Shown piece by piece: positions 22,998-31,791 of a stretch of DNA of 64,000 nt; positions within the stretch are counted from its first letter, which is position 1, and each line of letters opens with the position of its first letter. This DNA is from Amorphophallus konjac. Taxonomy: Eukaryota > Streptophyta > Magnoliopsida > Alismatales > Araceae. A program made the translations under genes and the position numbers. Below the pieces are notes generated by a model. That model saw only the letters and a list, made by a program, of their open reading frames with translations. It had not been told where the DNA came from and searched no databases. The DNA lies in the NCBI GenBank assembly GCA_022559845.1, contig CM040128.1:223247643-223311642 (forward strand). Direction: 5' to 3'.

Positions 22998-25365
22998 TGT
23001 TGGCCCAGACTTGATGGCGGACAAGAAGGGGGGTTGAATTGTCCCCTTTGGCTAGATGGCGGATTTTAAAAACTTTCTAAACTGATGACGGTGGAATTAA
23101 AATTAACTACGTTAATTAGCATAAACAACCATGAGATTTAACAGGATGCTCTCAATCTTTCCGATCTCACACGGATATGCAATGCAGAGAATGAGTTAAC
23201 TGTGCTCAAATACAAATAGCAGAGGTAGCAGTGTGTAGTGGAGTAGTGAATAAAAATCTATAAATCTACCTGTGAATGGAGATAGGAGAAATGGACAATC
23301 GCACAGGCATTCACAAAGGACACGGAGATTTTTAGGTGGTTCGGGACCAAGACGGGCTCCCTACGTCCACCTCTCACCCAACCGGGTGAGGTTTCACTAC
23401 ACGCTACTTTCGTAGCAACACGGGGACGAACCCCAACCACACACACACGCTGCTTCCGCAGCAATGTCCACACACGGGGAAAACCCCCAACACGCTGCCA
23501 CCGCAGCACACACCCACACACAGAATCGGGGAACACACCCCGGACACTCAAACCACACGAAGTCGCAGCTCCGTCTACACATAACCAACCACAGAAAAAA
23601 CTTTCCCACAATAAAGTCACACACACGGAGACGCAGCTCCGTCTACACACGACAATATTCCAAGTTTGATAAATTGAAGAGATATACAATGACCGCCCAA
23701 GATATTAATCTATCCTCAACAAAAAGGATGGAAACCCTTGTAAATCGGAAGTGGATGAATCAAAAAGATGGAAATAAGATGTAACAATAAATCACCATGA
23801 GTAGAGGGAGGTTGTAGAAGATCTTCTCTTATCCCCAAGTCGGAGGCTGTCGGATGTCGACGATGAGAACGTCCACGCGTTCATCTTTTTGTTTCGCTCC
23901 TTTCTTCCTTCTATCACGATTGCAAACTCCTCCTGGATGTAGATGATCTCCACATTTTTCTTCAGCTCCACTCCTTTCCCTCTTCTTCTTTTCCTACAAG
24001 ATAGAACAAGGTAAGCACTTTAGGGTTCCCACCCTTCAAATTCAGAGGTCATAATGAGATATATAGATGTGAGACCAAAAGACCAAAAAACCCCTTGCAA
24101 AACAACCCTAACATGTACATTAGTAACCCAAGGGCATGTGGGTAAAATTTCAGCCCATTTGGAGTCCATTTGGTTGGGTTTCGGTGGCACACGAAAATCC
24201 CGCGCGGACCTGCGAAACGGGGGGGGGGGGGGGGTCGACCAACTTTCAGAGCGGGGTCGACCCACTTGGCAGACAGAATCTGTTTACTGCAGATTTTTAC
24301 AGGGGGGTCAACCCACTTTGTGAGGGGGTCGACCCACTTTCAGACAGGGTGATGTTTACCCCGTTTTCAGCCCAGGGGACGACCCATTGAGTGGGGGGGT
24401 CGACCCATTGACCTTGAAACATTAAAAACTGATATTTTAAAGCATTCCTAATGATCTAAAAGTCCACCCAAATGTAACCAACCATGAATTAGATCAAAAG
24501 TAAATTCTTACCATTTCTCCATAGATTTCTGAACATAAATGAACCTGCATCTCTAGAAAATCAAATTCATGTTGTGCTTTGATCCACACATTTCCAAACC
24601 ACATTTGAAAGCATGATATCCCAAAAGAATTGACATGCATTTGAGGATATTGAAAGCACTATTTAATCAACACTAGATCTCATAATGCATGTAATTCAAT
24701 GCTTATGAAATACTTATCTCCATGGCATTTCTTCACATGTGATTTCTCTATCAACCTGTATTAAGAACTGTTAGAATACAACCATATATCAAGATGAATC
24801 TAGCAATACCAACCCATCATACCACAAGCTTTCATTCCATAACAAGTTCAGCATGAAAGCCTCAATTTCAGTTCAAATATCATTCACGCCTCATATTAAA
24901 TTCAATTGCAATCTAAGGCATGTTGAGCAATTTGAGTTCAACTAAATCACACATGGACCTCATGAGCTGTCCATAGGAAGACAAACCAATTTGATTAGAT
25001 ATATAGCCATTTCACTATCAACTCAAGGAAGCCCATTCTCTACACAAGTCCCACATTTCAAATATGATTCAAGCAAGCTTCACATGAATTCTATTTCAAA
25101 CCAAGACAGTCAAGTTCAGTCCAAAAGTTCCAATTTCAGTCTTCTCTTATCAAAATTGATTCAGCATGGAAAACCCAATTCTAATATAGTTCAATCATTC
25201 AAAGTTCAGTCTTATAAATTCATGTTCAGTCAAGAGCAATCAATCTGAACTCAATTTATTCAACCAGTCATTTAGAATCACTTCTATTCATATCCAAGCC
25301 ACACAATATATTGTGATCATCAAAACCATTATCAAAGACAAAGAGGGAGTGCCACGAACCCAACA
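22998..25365 (-). repeat. LTR-A4 (5' LTR of the array)
   Basis: 2368 bp. TATA near 24060, GTCGAC repeats 24228-24410. A run of more than 14 G (about 24220-24234) replaces the usual six or seven. It shares 'cacgcctcatattaaattc' (24885-24903) with LTR-A1 only, as expected if A1 and A4 are the original pair. Confidence 0.92.
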
Positions 25366-25370
25366 GATCT
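25366..25370. repeat. Right target-site duplication of array A (GATCT)
   Basis: Matches 3899-3903 exactly. Confidence 0.9.
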
Positions 25371-25639
25371 CATTATCACAAGAAATGACTTTTTCATTCA
25401 ATTGGGCATTAATGGTTTTGTAGCTCTCCATCTTTTGTTCTAGCACATGCATCTTTTCACAATCATCAACAACCAAACTTTTCCCTTTTTCAAAAGCAAG
25501 TAATTTTTTAGACATGGTTGTATTTAGATATTTCAGTTTTTTATTTTTAGATTTTAACAAAGTATTTTCTTTTTCAAGAAACTTCATACTGCCTTCAAGC
25601 AGAGATATCTGAATCAAAATAGCACGGTTTTCCTTTTTA
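25371..25639 (-). pseudogene. Element D gag, middle (coiled-coil) part
   Basis: About 90 codons of Leu/Lys/Glu-rich coiled coil, open on minus, containing the E-N-x-x-L-I-Q-I-S-L-L-E block that also occurs in the Gag of A and C. Upstream it joins 46028 across element C; downstream it joins 3898 across array A. Confidence 0.8.
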
Positions 25640-25644
25640 AGTTC
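25640..25644. repeat. Left target-site duplication of element C (AGTTC)
   Basis: AGTTC directly before the TGTTGGG terminus; repeated at 46023-46027. Confidence 0.88.
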
Positions 25645-25886
25645 TGTTGGGTTCTGTGCGCCCCCTGGTTGTCCTTGACAATGGTTTTGATGATTCCAAT
25701 GTATTGTGTGTTTTATGCTTAATGGCATTTTCATGAAAAATGAGCTCACATGTTGATACTCTGCTTTACAGGTTAGGATGCTCTTGGTTTGACTGGCCTT
25801 AATAGTTCTCCATGTATATACTTGCATTTGGATGGCCAGCTTCACTGCTTTAACATATCATATGAACTTGTGTCTACTAATACTGG
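25645..25886 (+). repeat. Element C 5' LTR, first part
   Basis: Starts TGTTGGGTTCTGTGCGCC and matches 43108-43349 almost exactly. Ends in ACTGG, the target duplicated by element B. Confidence 0.9.
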
Positions 25887-27664
25887 TGTAGACACGTCAA
25901 AATTGACGTTACTGTGAGTACATCTCATATTACCTTGTAATGTCCCAATTTGACCCTCAAATTAGTTCTATTTGAGTGGTTTTTCCCACTTTTTTTTAGA
26001 TTTCTCCCTTTTTTCACCCTTTTCCTATTTTTTCCTATTTTTCTCGATTTTTCTGGATTTTTCTGAATTTTCTGGGCATTTTTTCTCTATTTTTTAGAAA
26101 TAACGACTTGATCTGGGGCGTCTTTTAAATAACGACTTATACATGGACGTTTCTTAAAAAATTGACGACTATACTGGAGGGCGTCCATTCTTTCAAATTT
26201 CCATTTTTCTGGATTTTTCTGGGAATTTTTCGGATTTTTTTTGGGAATTAACGACTTAACCATGGGCGTTACTTTGAATGTGAAAAGAATAAAAAATCAA
26301 AAAAATTAAGTCACGCCTTACTCACGGTCGTGTCTTTCAAATTGAATATTTTAATATTATTTTTCAACCCCTTCCAGAGGTGATTTGATGGCCTTCCGGG
26401 TGTCAGAAAAATTCACAAAAATAGTCGTTGGAATCAGGGCGACGAGATGCAACTCCACCTAAAAAATGGGAAAATAATATTGAGAAATGAAAAATGGCCC
26501 TATGTCGAATTTTTTTAATTAACGTCCTTTGTTAAGGCGTTTTTTAATTAACGCCTTTGACTCAGACGTGTTTCAATTTCATTTCTAAAAATGATCCAGG
26601 AGTTAACGCCCTTGTGCAGGGCGTGTTTTTAAAAGACGCCCTCTGGGCAGGTCGTCAATTCAATAATTGACGCCCTGAACCAGGTCGTGTTTCACTTTTG
26701 TGCTCCGAACGAACGCAGCCTTTCCCAGAGAGACTCCTGCTTCGTTTGGGCTCTTGCCCAGCTTAATCCTCCCCTCTTTGGGCTCTTGCCCCCTTCTTAT
26801 CTCTTCCTCCGAAGGACTCTTTCCTTCTTATCCCTTCATTCGATTCTATTTAATAGAGCATACTGCTCTGTTAATAGGTTGGATCCCCTTTCTTTCGATC
26901 TTTTTTCTTCCCCTCCGTTTTTTCTTCTTCCTCCGTTCTTCTCTTTGTTTTGCAGGTTGCTGCTGCTGATGCTTTTGGCTAAGGAGAAGCTTCTTACGTC
27001 CAAGCTTTCATCTTCTGAAGTTTTCATCCCCATCGAGTATCGAAGCCAAGAAGCAACGATCAGCTTTTTCTTATCTCCCCTTTATCTCTTTTATTTTTGT
27101 TTTCATAGTTCATATACGCATGCACACCATCTCTTGTTAAATCCTATTCTCAACAGCATTGAGAAGTCTTCCCCACAGTGCACTCCCACACACACCTTTT
27201 ATATATTTCACATCTCCTTATTTTATTTACATATTCATATCATCATTCATCATATTTTCCCACACCCTTTTGCATAGGGGTTTAAGGGCCAACCCCCACA
27301 AGGTGTGTTCATACCCGAATTTTCATGCTCATCTTTATACATAGAATTTGATACTACACACCATATTTCTAATTCCAATCCTTTGGTGTTGTCTTTGATT
27401 TTTTTTTGCAAGGGTAATAAAAGCAAGAACTCTCTTCATCGGCCGGCCGATTTGAAGAGAAAGGAAGCACTCACATCCCCGCATCTTTTGAGGTACTTTT
27501 CGCGATCATTCCTCCCATGTTCTTATTGATTATAATTTTGAGACCTAGCGTCTCTGGCGATCACACACCCCCCCTTTTGCACCTCGTGCATATGTTTTTC
27601 TCCACATTATTGATTATTGCTTATTCTTTATATTTTCCTTAAGTGGATTTTAAAGGAATCTACA
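25887..27664 (+). repeat. Element B 5' LTR
   Basis: 1778 bp, TG...CA ends. The first part is T/C-rich with ACGCC-type palindromes (26100-26690). A pyrimidine-rich stretch (26700-27270) gives long but meaningless open frames (for example 26687-27277, present unchanged in the other LTR). No clear TATA box was chosen. Confidence 0.92.
26100..26690 (+). repeat. Array of about 20-nt imperfect palindromes in LTR B (ACGCCC/GGGCGT)
   Basis: About ten units, each A-A/G-C-G-C-C-Y, 6-9 nt, then R-G-G-C-G-T, spaced about 30 nt apart (for example near 26602, 26633 and 26668), with diverged ACGACTT/GGGCGTC forms at the left. Repeated in the other LTR (34770-35357). Confidence 0.7.
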
Positions 27665-27667
27665 AAT

Positions 27668-27686
27668 TGGCGATCACGGTGGGACC
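27668..27686 (+). other. Putative primer-binding site of element B
   Basis: TGGCGATCACGGTGGGACC, three bases after the LTR end. It starts with the TGG that pairs with a tRNA CCA end. I cannot name the tRNA with confidence. Confidence 0.6.
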
Positions 27687-27944
27687 CTTTGTGTTCTTCA
27701 TCTATTACCCGTTTCCCCTTAGGCACCCGTGTGTGCCATCTCCCTTATTTGCACCCTCGGTGCGTCCCCCTTTTGTGCCCCTCGGGCACCCTCCATTGGT
27801 TTTGTCCTTTTCCCTAAGTGATTTGTCAATTTATTGATTTTTCTTTAAAATCTCCACTTATTTGAAATTTTGATGAGCATGCTTATATCTTATATTTGTT
27901 GATTGCCTGCGACTGTGAGTGGTTGTTACTGTTGGCCGTGGATT

Positions 27945-28285
27945 GAGAATTAACGCCTCTGTCGGAGGCGCCTTTTGATTTCACGCCCTAACCCAGGGCG
28001 TGTTGTTTGAAGTTAACGCCTTCTGACAGGGCGTTTGCTAGCTGTCTCCAATTATCTCTGCTTGCTTGGTGAATTCACGCCCGTTGCAAGGGCGTCTTTA
28101 TCTTTATTAGCGCCTCCCTTAAAGGCGTTTTCTTGGATTTGACGCCCGCTGGATAGGGCGTCCTTTTATTTATAGCGCCTCACACTAAGGCGTGTTTTAC
28201 CCTACCCCTGGGCCCCTCACGTTGATTCACGACAGTCACACCGTCGTGTCCTTGTTTAGTAGCGTCCCCTTCCAGGGCGTGTTTT
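27945..28285 (+). repeat. Second palindrome array of element B (5' leader)
   Basis: About nine units, roughly 32 nt apart. Examples are GACGCCC..GGGCGTC (near 28140), CACGCCC..GGGCGT (near 28078), and a compensatory form CACGACAG..CCGTCGTG (near 28229) in which the stem sequence changes but pairing is kept. The leader from 27687 to 28788 holds no other feature I recognise. Confidence 0.7.
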
Positions 28286-28788
28286 TACTGTGGGTTTCCA
28301 GAACCCCCCGGCTGTGGTTTTTCATGATATTTCATGCTTATCTTTGTTGATTGATCATATTATTGTGGTTGGCCTGTTTACCCTGTTTCATTCATATTTG
28401 CATTGGTTTGGGAGCCCCCTCCTCTTCATTAGGATCCACACACCCCCTTGGTGAAGGAACAACCCTCCATTGAGCATTCCGTCTCTTTGGATTGGAAATT
28501 CCTAAACCAAGCCTCCGTAAGTCCCCGCACCCGTGGATTCCCTCACGGACGCCGGGCAGGTTGTACCCTTTTGGAGTCCCGATATAGTTGGCCTAATACG
28601 TGGTGAGTGAGAGTTCCTAGTTGGCATTGGAGTTCAAATCTCATTTGAAACTAGGACTCTCCTTGTGTGAATCTTTCCAAACTTTATTAAAATCCTTAAT
28701 TCACCAAGGATAAAACAATCAAAAATCACGGTAACCATTCCAACTTGTGTGCTTATTTGCATAATTATTGAGAATTTTTGATTTTATA

Positions 28789-31700
28789 ATGGCTTACCAT
28801 GATAGAAACATGTTCAATTCAATTCATGAGGATGCACAACCTAGCACTTCATATCCTCAATTTCAACATGTTAATCAGCATTCTCACCATTCTTTCAAGG
28901 GACCACGTCCTTATTCTCATGGTCATACCCAACCCATGGGCAATGTCCATTCTCATGGTCCACCTACTCAATTTCAGGCCACTATTCCCTCGGGACCGTC
29001 TCCTCCCAATGACGAGAAGGTCTCTCGAATCATCCATGCATTAGATCATCTTACCCCTCAACAGATCCAAGCCCTTAAGGCTGCCGTTGAGGGTACATCT
29101 CATGCATCTCCCCCTCTTTCCAATTCTATTCGGGTAGCCCATTACCCATCTTCCCCTATTCATTCTACTCGGGTGGTCCGACACCCACCTCCTTCTATTC
29201 CTCCTCCAACACGGCCCCGAGGCCCTTTTACTCCTTGCAATCCGGCCCGTCCGAGTTCTTTTACGGGTCATCCCGTCAACTCCCCTCCACGGCCTTTTTA
29301 TGCGGCCCCTCCTCCTTCAAGGCCCTGCCAACCTCATGTTGTTCATGTTACACCCCTCCAGCAAACTCTGCTCGATAAGATTACTTTGATGGAGGAACAA
29401 ATAAAGAGGGTCATGGCTCCTCCTACTCCAGTCAATCCTCTCCATGCCGCTTTAGACGAAATTACAAAGATGGAGAATGAATGGAAAGACAGGATGGATG
29501 ATTATGACTTCGGCATTCCAAGCGAGGAAGAGCCGACAATTGAAGAATCTGAGGCAGCGTACGACGATGATGAAGCTCCGCAGGCACCCCTTCCGAGTTT
29601 CCTTAATTTCCCGCTCCCTCCACTTTCATTCGATGAACCTCCTGCTCAGGATGAAACCATCCCCGATCCAATCCCTATTTATGAGACTAATTGGTGTTAC
29701 GATGATGGGTCGATACTTCAATCACCCACACCGGCACATTGTAAGTCTCCTCCTATCCTTGACACCGCATACATTACACCTCCTCCTATTACACCATTAA
29801 CCCACGCAACACTGGCCTCCCCCAAGCCTTCCACCATTAAACCTCCACCCGTTAAGCCATCTACCTCCACACCATTAGCCTCCGTCGAACCCATCATTGA
29901 ACCTTCCCCAATCAGCCTCCCATTAGCCTCCACCTCGGCCTCCACTTCCCCAATTTCACCACCATTACCCTCCATTATGCCTTTAACCCCAAAACCCATA
30001 CCTCCACCACATAGCCTTTCGCCTTTACCTATGGTTAATTCTGAGCAGGGTCCACCACTTTTTGCACTTGAGCTAACCCCGACCGCTTGCAAGCAAAGGG
30101 AGAAACTCGATGTGTTTGAACCTCCGCCTCCATTTACGCCAACACCTCCCCTTATATCTCCACCATCCATGGAGCTTTCTGCCTCCGCTTCACCTCCCTC
30201 TACTACTCGGAATGGGGGGCCTTCTGCAGCTACTCGCGCCAAGGATAAGCAAAAGGCGGGCAAGAAGACTTTGGCCACGACTGTGCCATTCAAGATTCAA
30301 GAATTTATTTACCGGATGCCAATCCGGGTTATTGTGCCGCGCATGATCGAAGAGGCCGAGTCACCGCCACTGCTCAACAGATGCCAAGTGTTAACGCCGT
30401 ATGAAGGCCAGGCAGGGCACCCCTTGTTCAAACTTTCCAATCCAGAATTCATTATTCCTTACAAGGGGCGAATGCCCATTTTGCTCAACATTCCATATAC
30501 ACCACATTCGATGGGCAACATAATGCTTCCCGTTCCAACTCTACGACTCCCTCACTTTATTGATCTTCGCTTTCCAAAGGGGTTGTCATTTATTGAAGCT
30601 TCCTTTATTGGGCCAATCGGCCGTACATGTTCACTGCCATGGAGGGGCAGTTACCTTAATGCTAAGGGGCCATCCCTTATTTGCTCCACTTTCTATTCAT
30701 CCATCTCTATCACTTCTTCTTCATGGGCCATTCCCGGGGTTAGGAGGAGGATCTCATCCTCTCGCCCTTCACATTCTTCATATTCTTTGCATTTCATGCA
30801 TTCATCGCATCCATCCCATTACATGCATTTGCACCTCCTGCTTCCCGGGTTTCCAAACCCGTATCTTCCTCGCCTTCTGGCACCGCCGGATATTCCACAT
30901 TTCCCATCTTATTCATATTCATCCTTTTATCCACTCCCCTTGGGGCATCGCGTCCCCCTTCCTGCCATTTCCCTGGAACTTCCAGGAATTTTATCCCTCC
31001 TCTTTGGGCATCTCGCCCTTTCTGATTCTATTTCTCCGGAACCTCCGGACCTTTCTCTCGGGCACGACGCCCCTTTCCATCTTCTCCTTACTGATTTCAT
31101 CCCTCCGGGACCTCTGGATTCTCCACCTGATTGTCTCCGTCTTTTCCCCGGGCATCGCGCCCCTTTCTATTTGCTTCCTCCGGAACCTCCGGACTTTCCC
31201 CTCGGGCATCACGCCCCTTTTCATTCTCTTCCTCCGGAACCTCCGGACTTTCCCCTCGGGCATCACGCCCCTTTTCATTCTCCTCCTCCAGAACCTCCGG
31301 ACTTTTCCCTCGGGCACGACGCCCCTTTCCACCTTCTCCTTCCTGATTTTATTCCTCCGGAACCTCCGGATTCTCCGTCTTATTCTCTCTATCATCTCCC
31401 AGGGCATCGCGACCCTCCTGATTTCATTCCTCCGGAATCTCCGGACCTCCCATATTTCCTTCAATTCATCTTTTTGCTCCTCCGGGACTCCATATCTTTT
31501 ATTCTCTTCTTCCTTTTCCGTCATCTTTTTCATCATCTTTTTCCCTATTTCTCCCCAGGGCATCGCGTCCCTTCTTTCGTTATACCTCCGGAGCCCCCGG
31601 ATGATTCCTCCTATCACGATTCTCCTCCTCTGTCTCCGGACCCTCCGGATCCGCCTCTTTCTATCTACCAATTTCTTCTTCCAATTCATCCTGATTCTGG

Positions 31701-31791
31701 GTCCGACCCAACTTCTTCCACATCCACTGCTTTGGGCATTTGCCCCTTCTCCCATTGTTTCCGAGGCTTTAGTCCTCACCCCTCTTCTTGA
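28789..31791 (+). CDS. Proline-rich hypothetical protein of element B
   Basis: About 1000 residues. I chose the ATG at 28789 because the frame upstream begins at a non-ATG codon. Residues 1-120 are His/Gln/Ser-rich; 120-470 are Pro/Ser/Thr-rich with an acidic patch near 240-290. Residues about 495-620 look like a real folded segment (for example R-M-P-I-R-V-I-V-P-R-M). From about 30650 the sequence is pyrimidine-rich, three or more frames stay open, and degenerate 18-residue repeats (L-P-P-E-P-P-D-F-P-L-G-H) follow, so the true C-terminus may be earlier. I recognise no family; by position it may replace gag. Confidence 0.5.
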   Translation: MAYHDRNMFNSIHEDAQPSTSYPQFQHVNQHSHHSFKGPRPYSHGHTQPMGNVHSHGPPTQFQATIPSGPSPPNDEKVSRIIHALDHLTPQQIQALKAAVEGTSHASPPLSNSIRVAHYPSSPIHSTRVVRHPPPSIPPPTRPRGPFTPCNPARPSSFTGHPVNSPPRPFYAAPPPSRPCQPHVVHVTPLQQTLLDKITLMEEQIKRVMAPPTPVNPLHAALDEITKMENEWKDRMDDYDFGIPSEEEPTIEESEAAYDDDEAPQAPLPSFLNFPLPPLSFDEPPAQDETIPDPIPIYETNWCYDDGSILQSPTPAHCKSPPILDTAYITPPPITPLTHATLASPKPSTIKPPPVKPSTSTPLASVEPIIEPSPISLPLASTSASTSPISPPLPSIMPLTPKPIPPPHSLSPLPMVNSEQGPPLFALELTPTACKQREKLDVFEPPPPFTPTPPLISPPSMELSASASPPSTTRNGGPSAATRAKDKQKAGKKTLATTVPFKIQEFIYRMPIRVIVPRMIEEAESPPLLNRCQVLTPYEGQAGHPLFKLSNPEFIIPYKGRMPILLNIPYTPHSMGNIMLPVPTLRLPHFIDLRFPKGLSFIEASFIGPIGRTCSLPWRGSYLNAKGPSLICSTFYSSISITSSSWAIPGVRRRISSSRPSHSSYSLHFMHSSHPSHYMHLHLLLPGFPNPYLPRLLAPPDIPHFPSYSYSSFYPLPLGHRVPLPAISLELPGILSLLFGHLALSDSISPEPPDLSLGHDAPFHLLLTDFIPPGPLDSPPDCLRLFPGHRAPFYLLPPEPPDFPLGHHAPFHSLPPEPPDFPLGHHAPFHSPPPEPPDFSLGHDAPFHLLLPDFIPPEPPDSPSYSLYHLPGHRDPPDFIPPESPDLPYFLQFIFLLLRDSISFILFFLFRHLFHHLFPYFSPGHRVPSFVIPPEPPDDSSYHDSPPLSPDPPDPPLSIYQFLLPIHPDSGSDPTSSTSTALGICPFSHCFRGFSPHPSS
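31000..31430 (+). repeat. 54-bp tandem repeats in the element B reading frame
   Basis: Units of CTCCGGAACCTCCGGAC.. followed by CTCGGGCATCACGCCCC, near-identical three times in 31170-31325 and diverged on either side. Each unit contains TCCGGA palindromes and a GGGC..GCCC pair. Confidence 0.75.

Larger units (their letters stand above)
3904..25365 (-). mobile_element. Array A: tandem LTR retrotransposon, four LTRs and three internal regions
   Basis: Order on the plus strand is LTR-A1, internal 1, LTR-A2, internal 2, LTR-A3, internal 3, LTR-A4, with periods of 6361, 6364 and 6369 bp. Each LTR starts TGTTGGCC (plus strand) and ends in AACA. Each internal region has its PBS next to the LTR on its right and its PPT next to the LTR on its left, so all units read on the minus strand. 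Only the outermost ends carry a target duplication (GATCT), meaning one insertion site. Each unit encodes only Gag, with no protease, integrase or RT, like TR-GAG elements, so mobility must have needed enzymes supplied in trans. Confidence 0.93.

Noticed and set aside
25288..25845. Single 185-residue protein
   Set aside because: It is a chimera of LTR-A4, the middle gag of D and the LTR of C read through their junctions.
26687..27277. 196-residue frame in the B LTR (also at 35354-35944)
   Set aside because: It lies in pyrimidine-rich LTR sequence, has no domain, and overlapping frames are equally open.
28789..31791. Host extensin or proline-rich cell-wall protein
   Set aside because: No signal peptide or SPPPP-Tyr repeats, and it lies between the LTRs of a young element.
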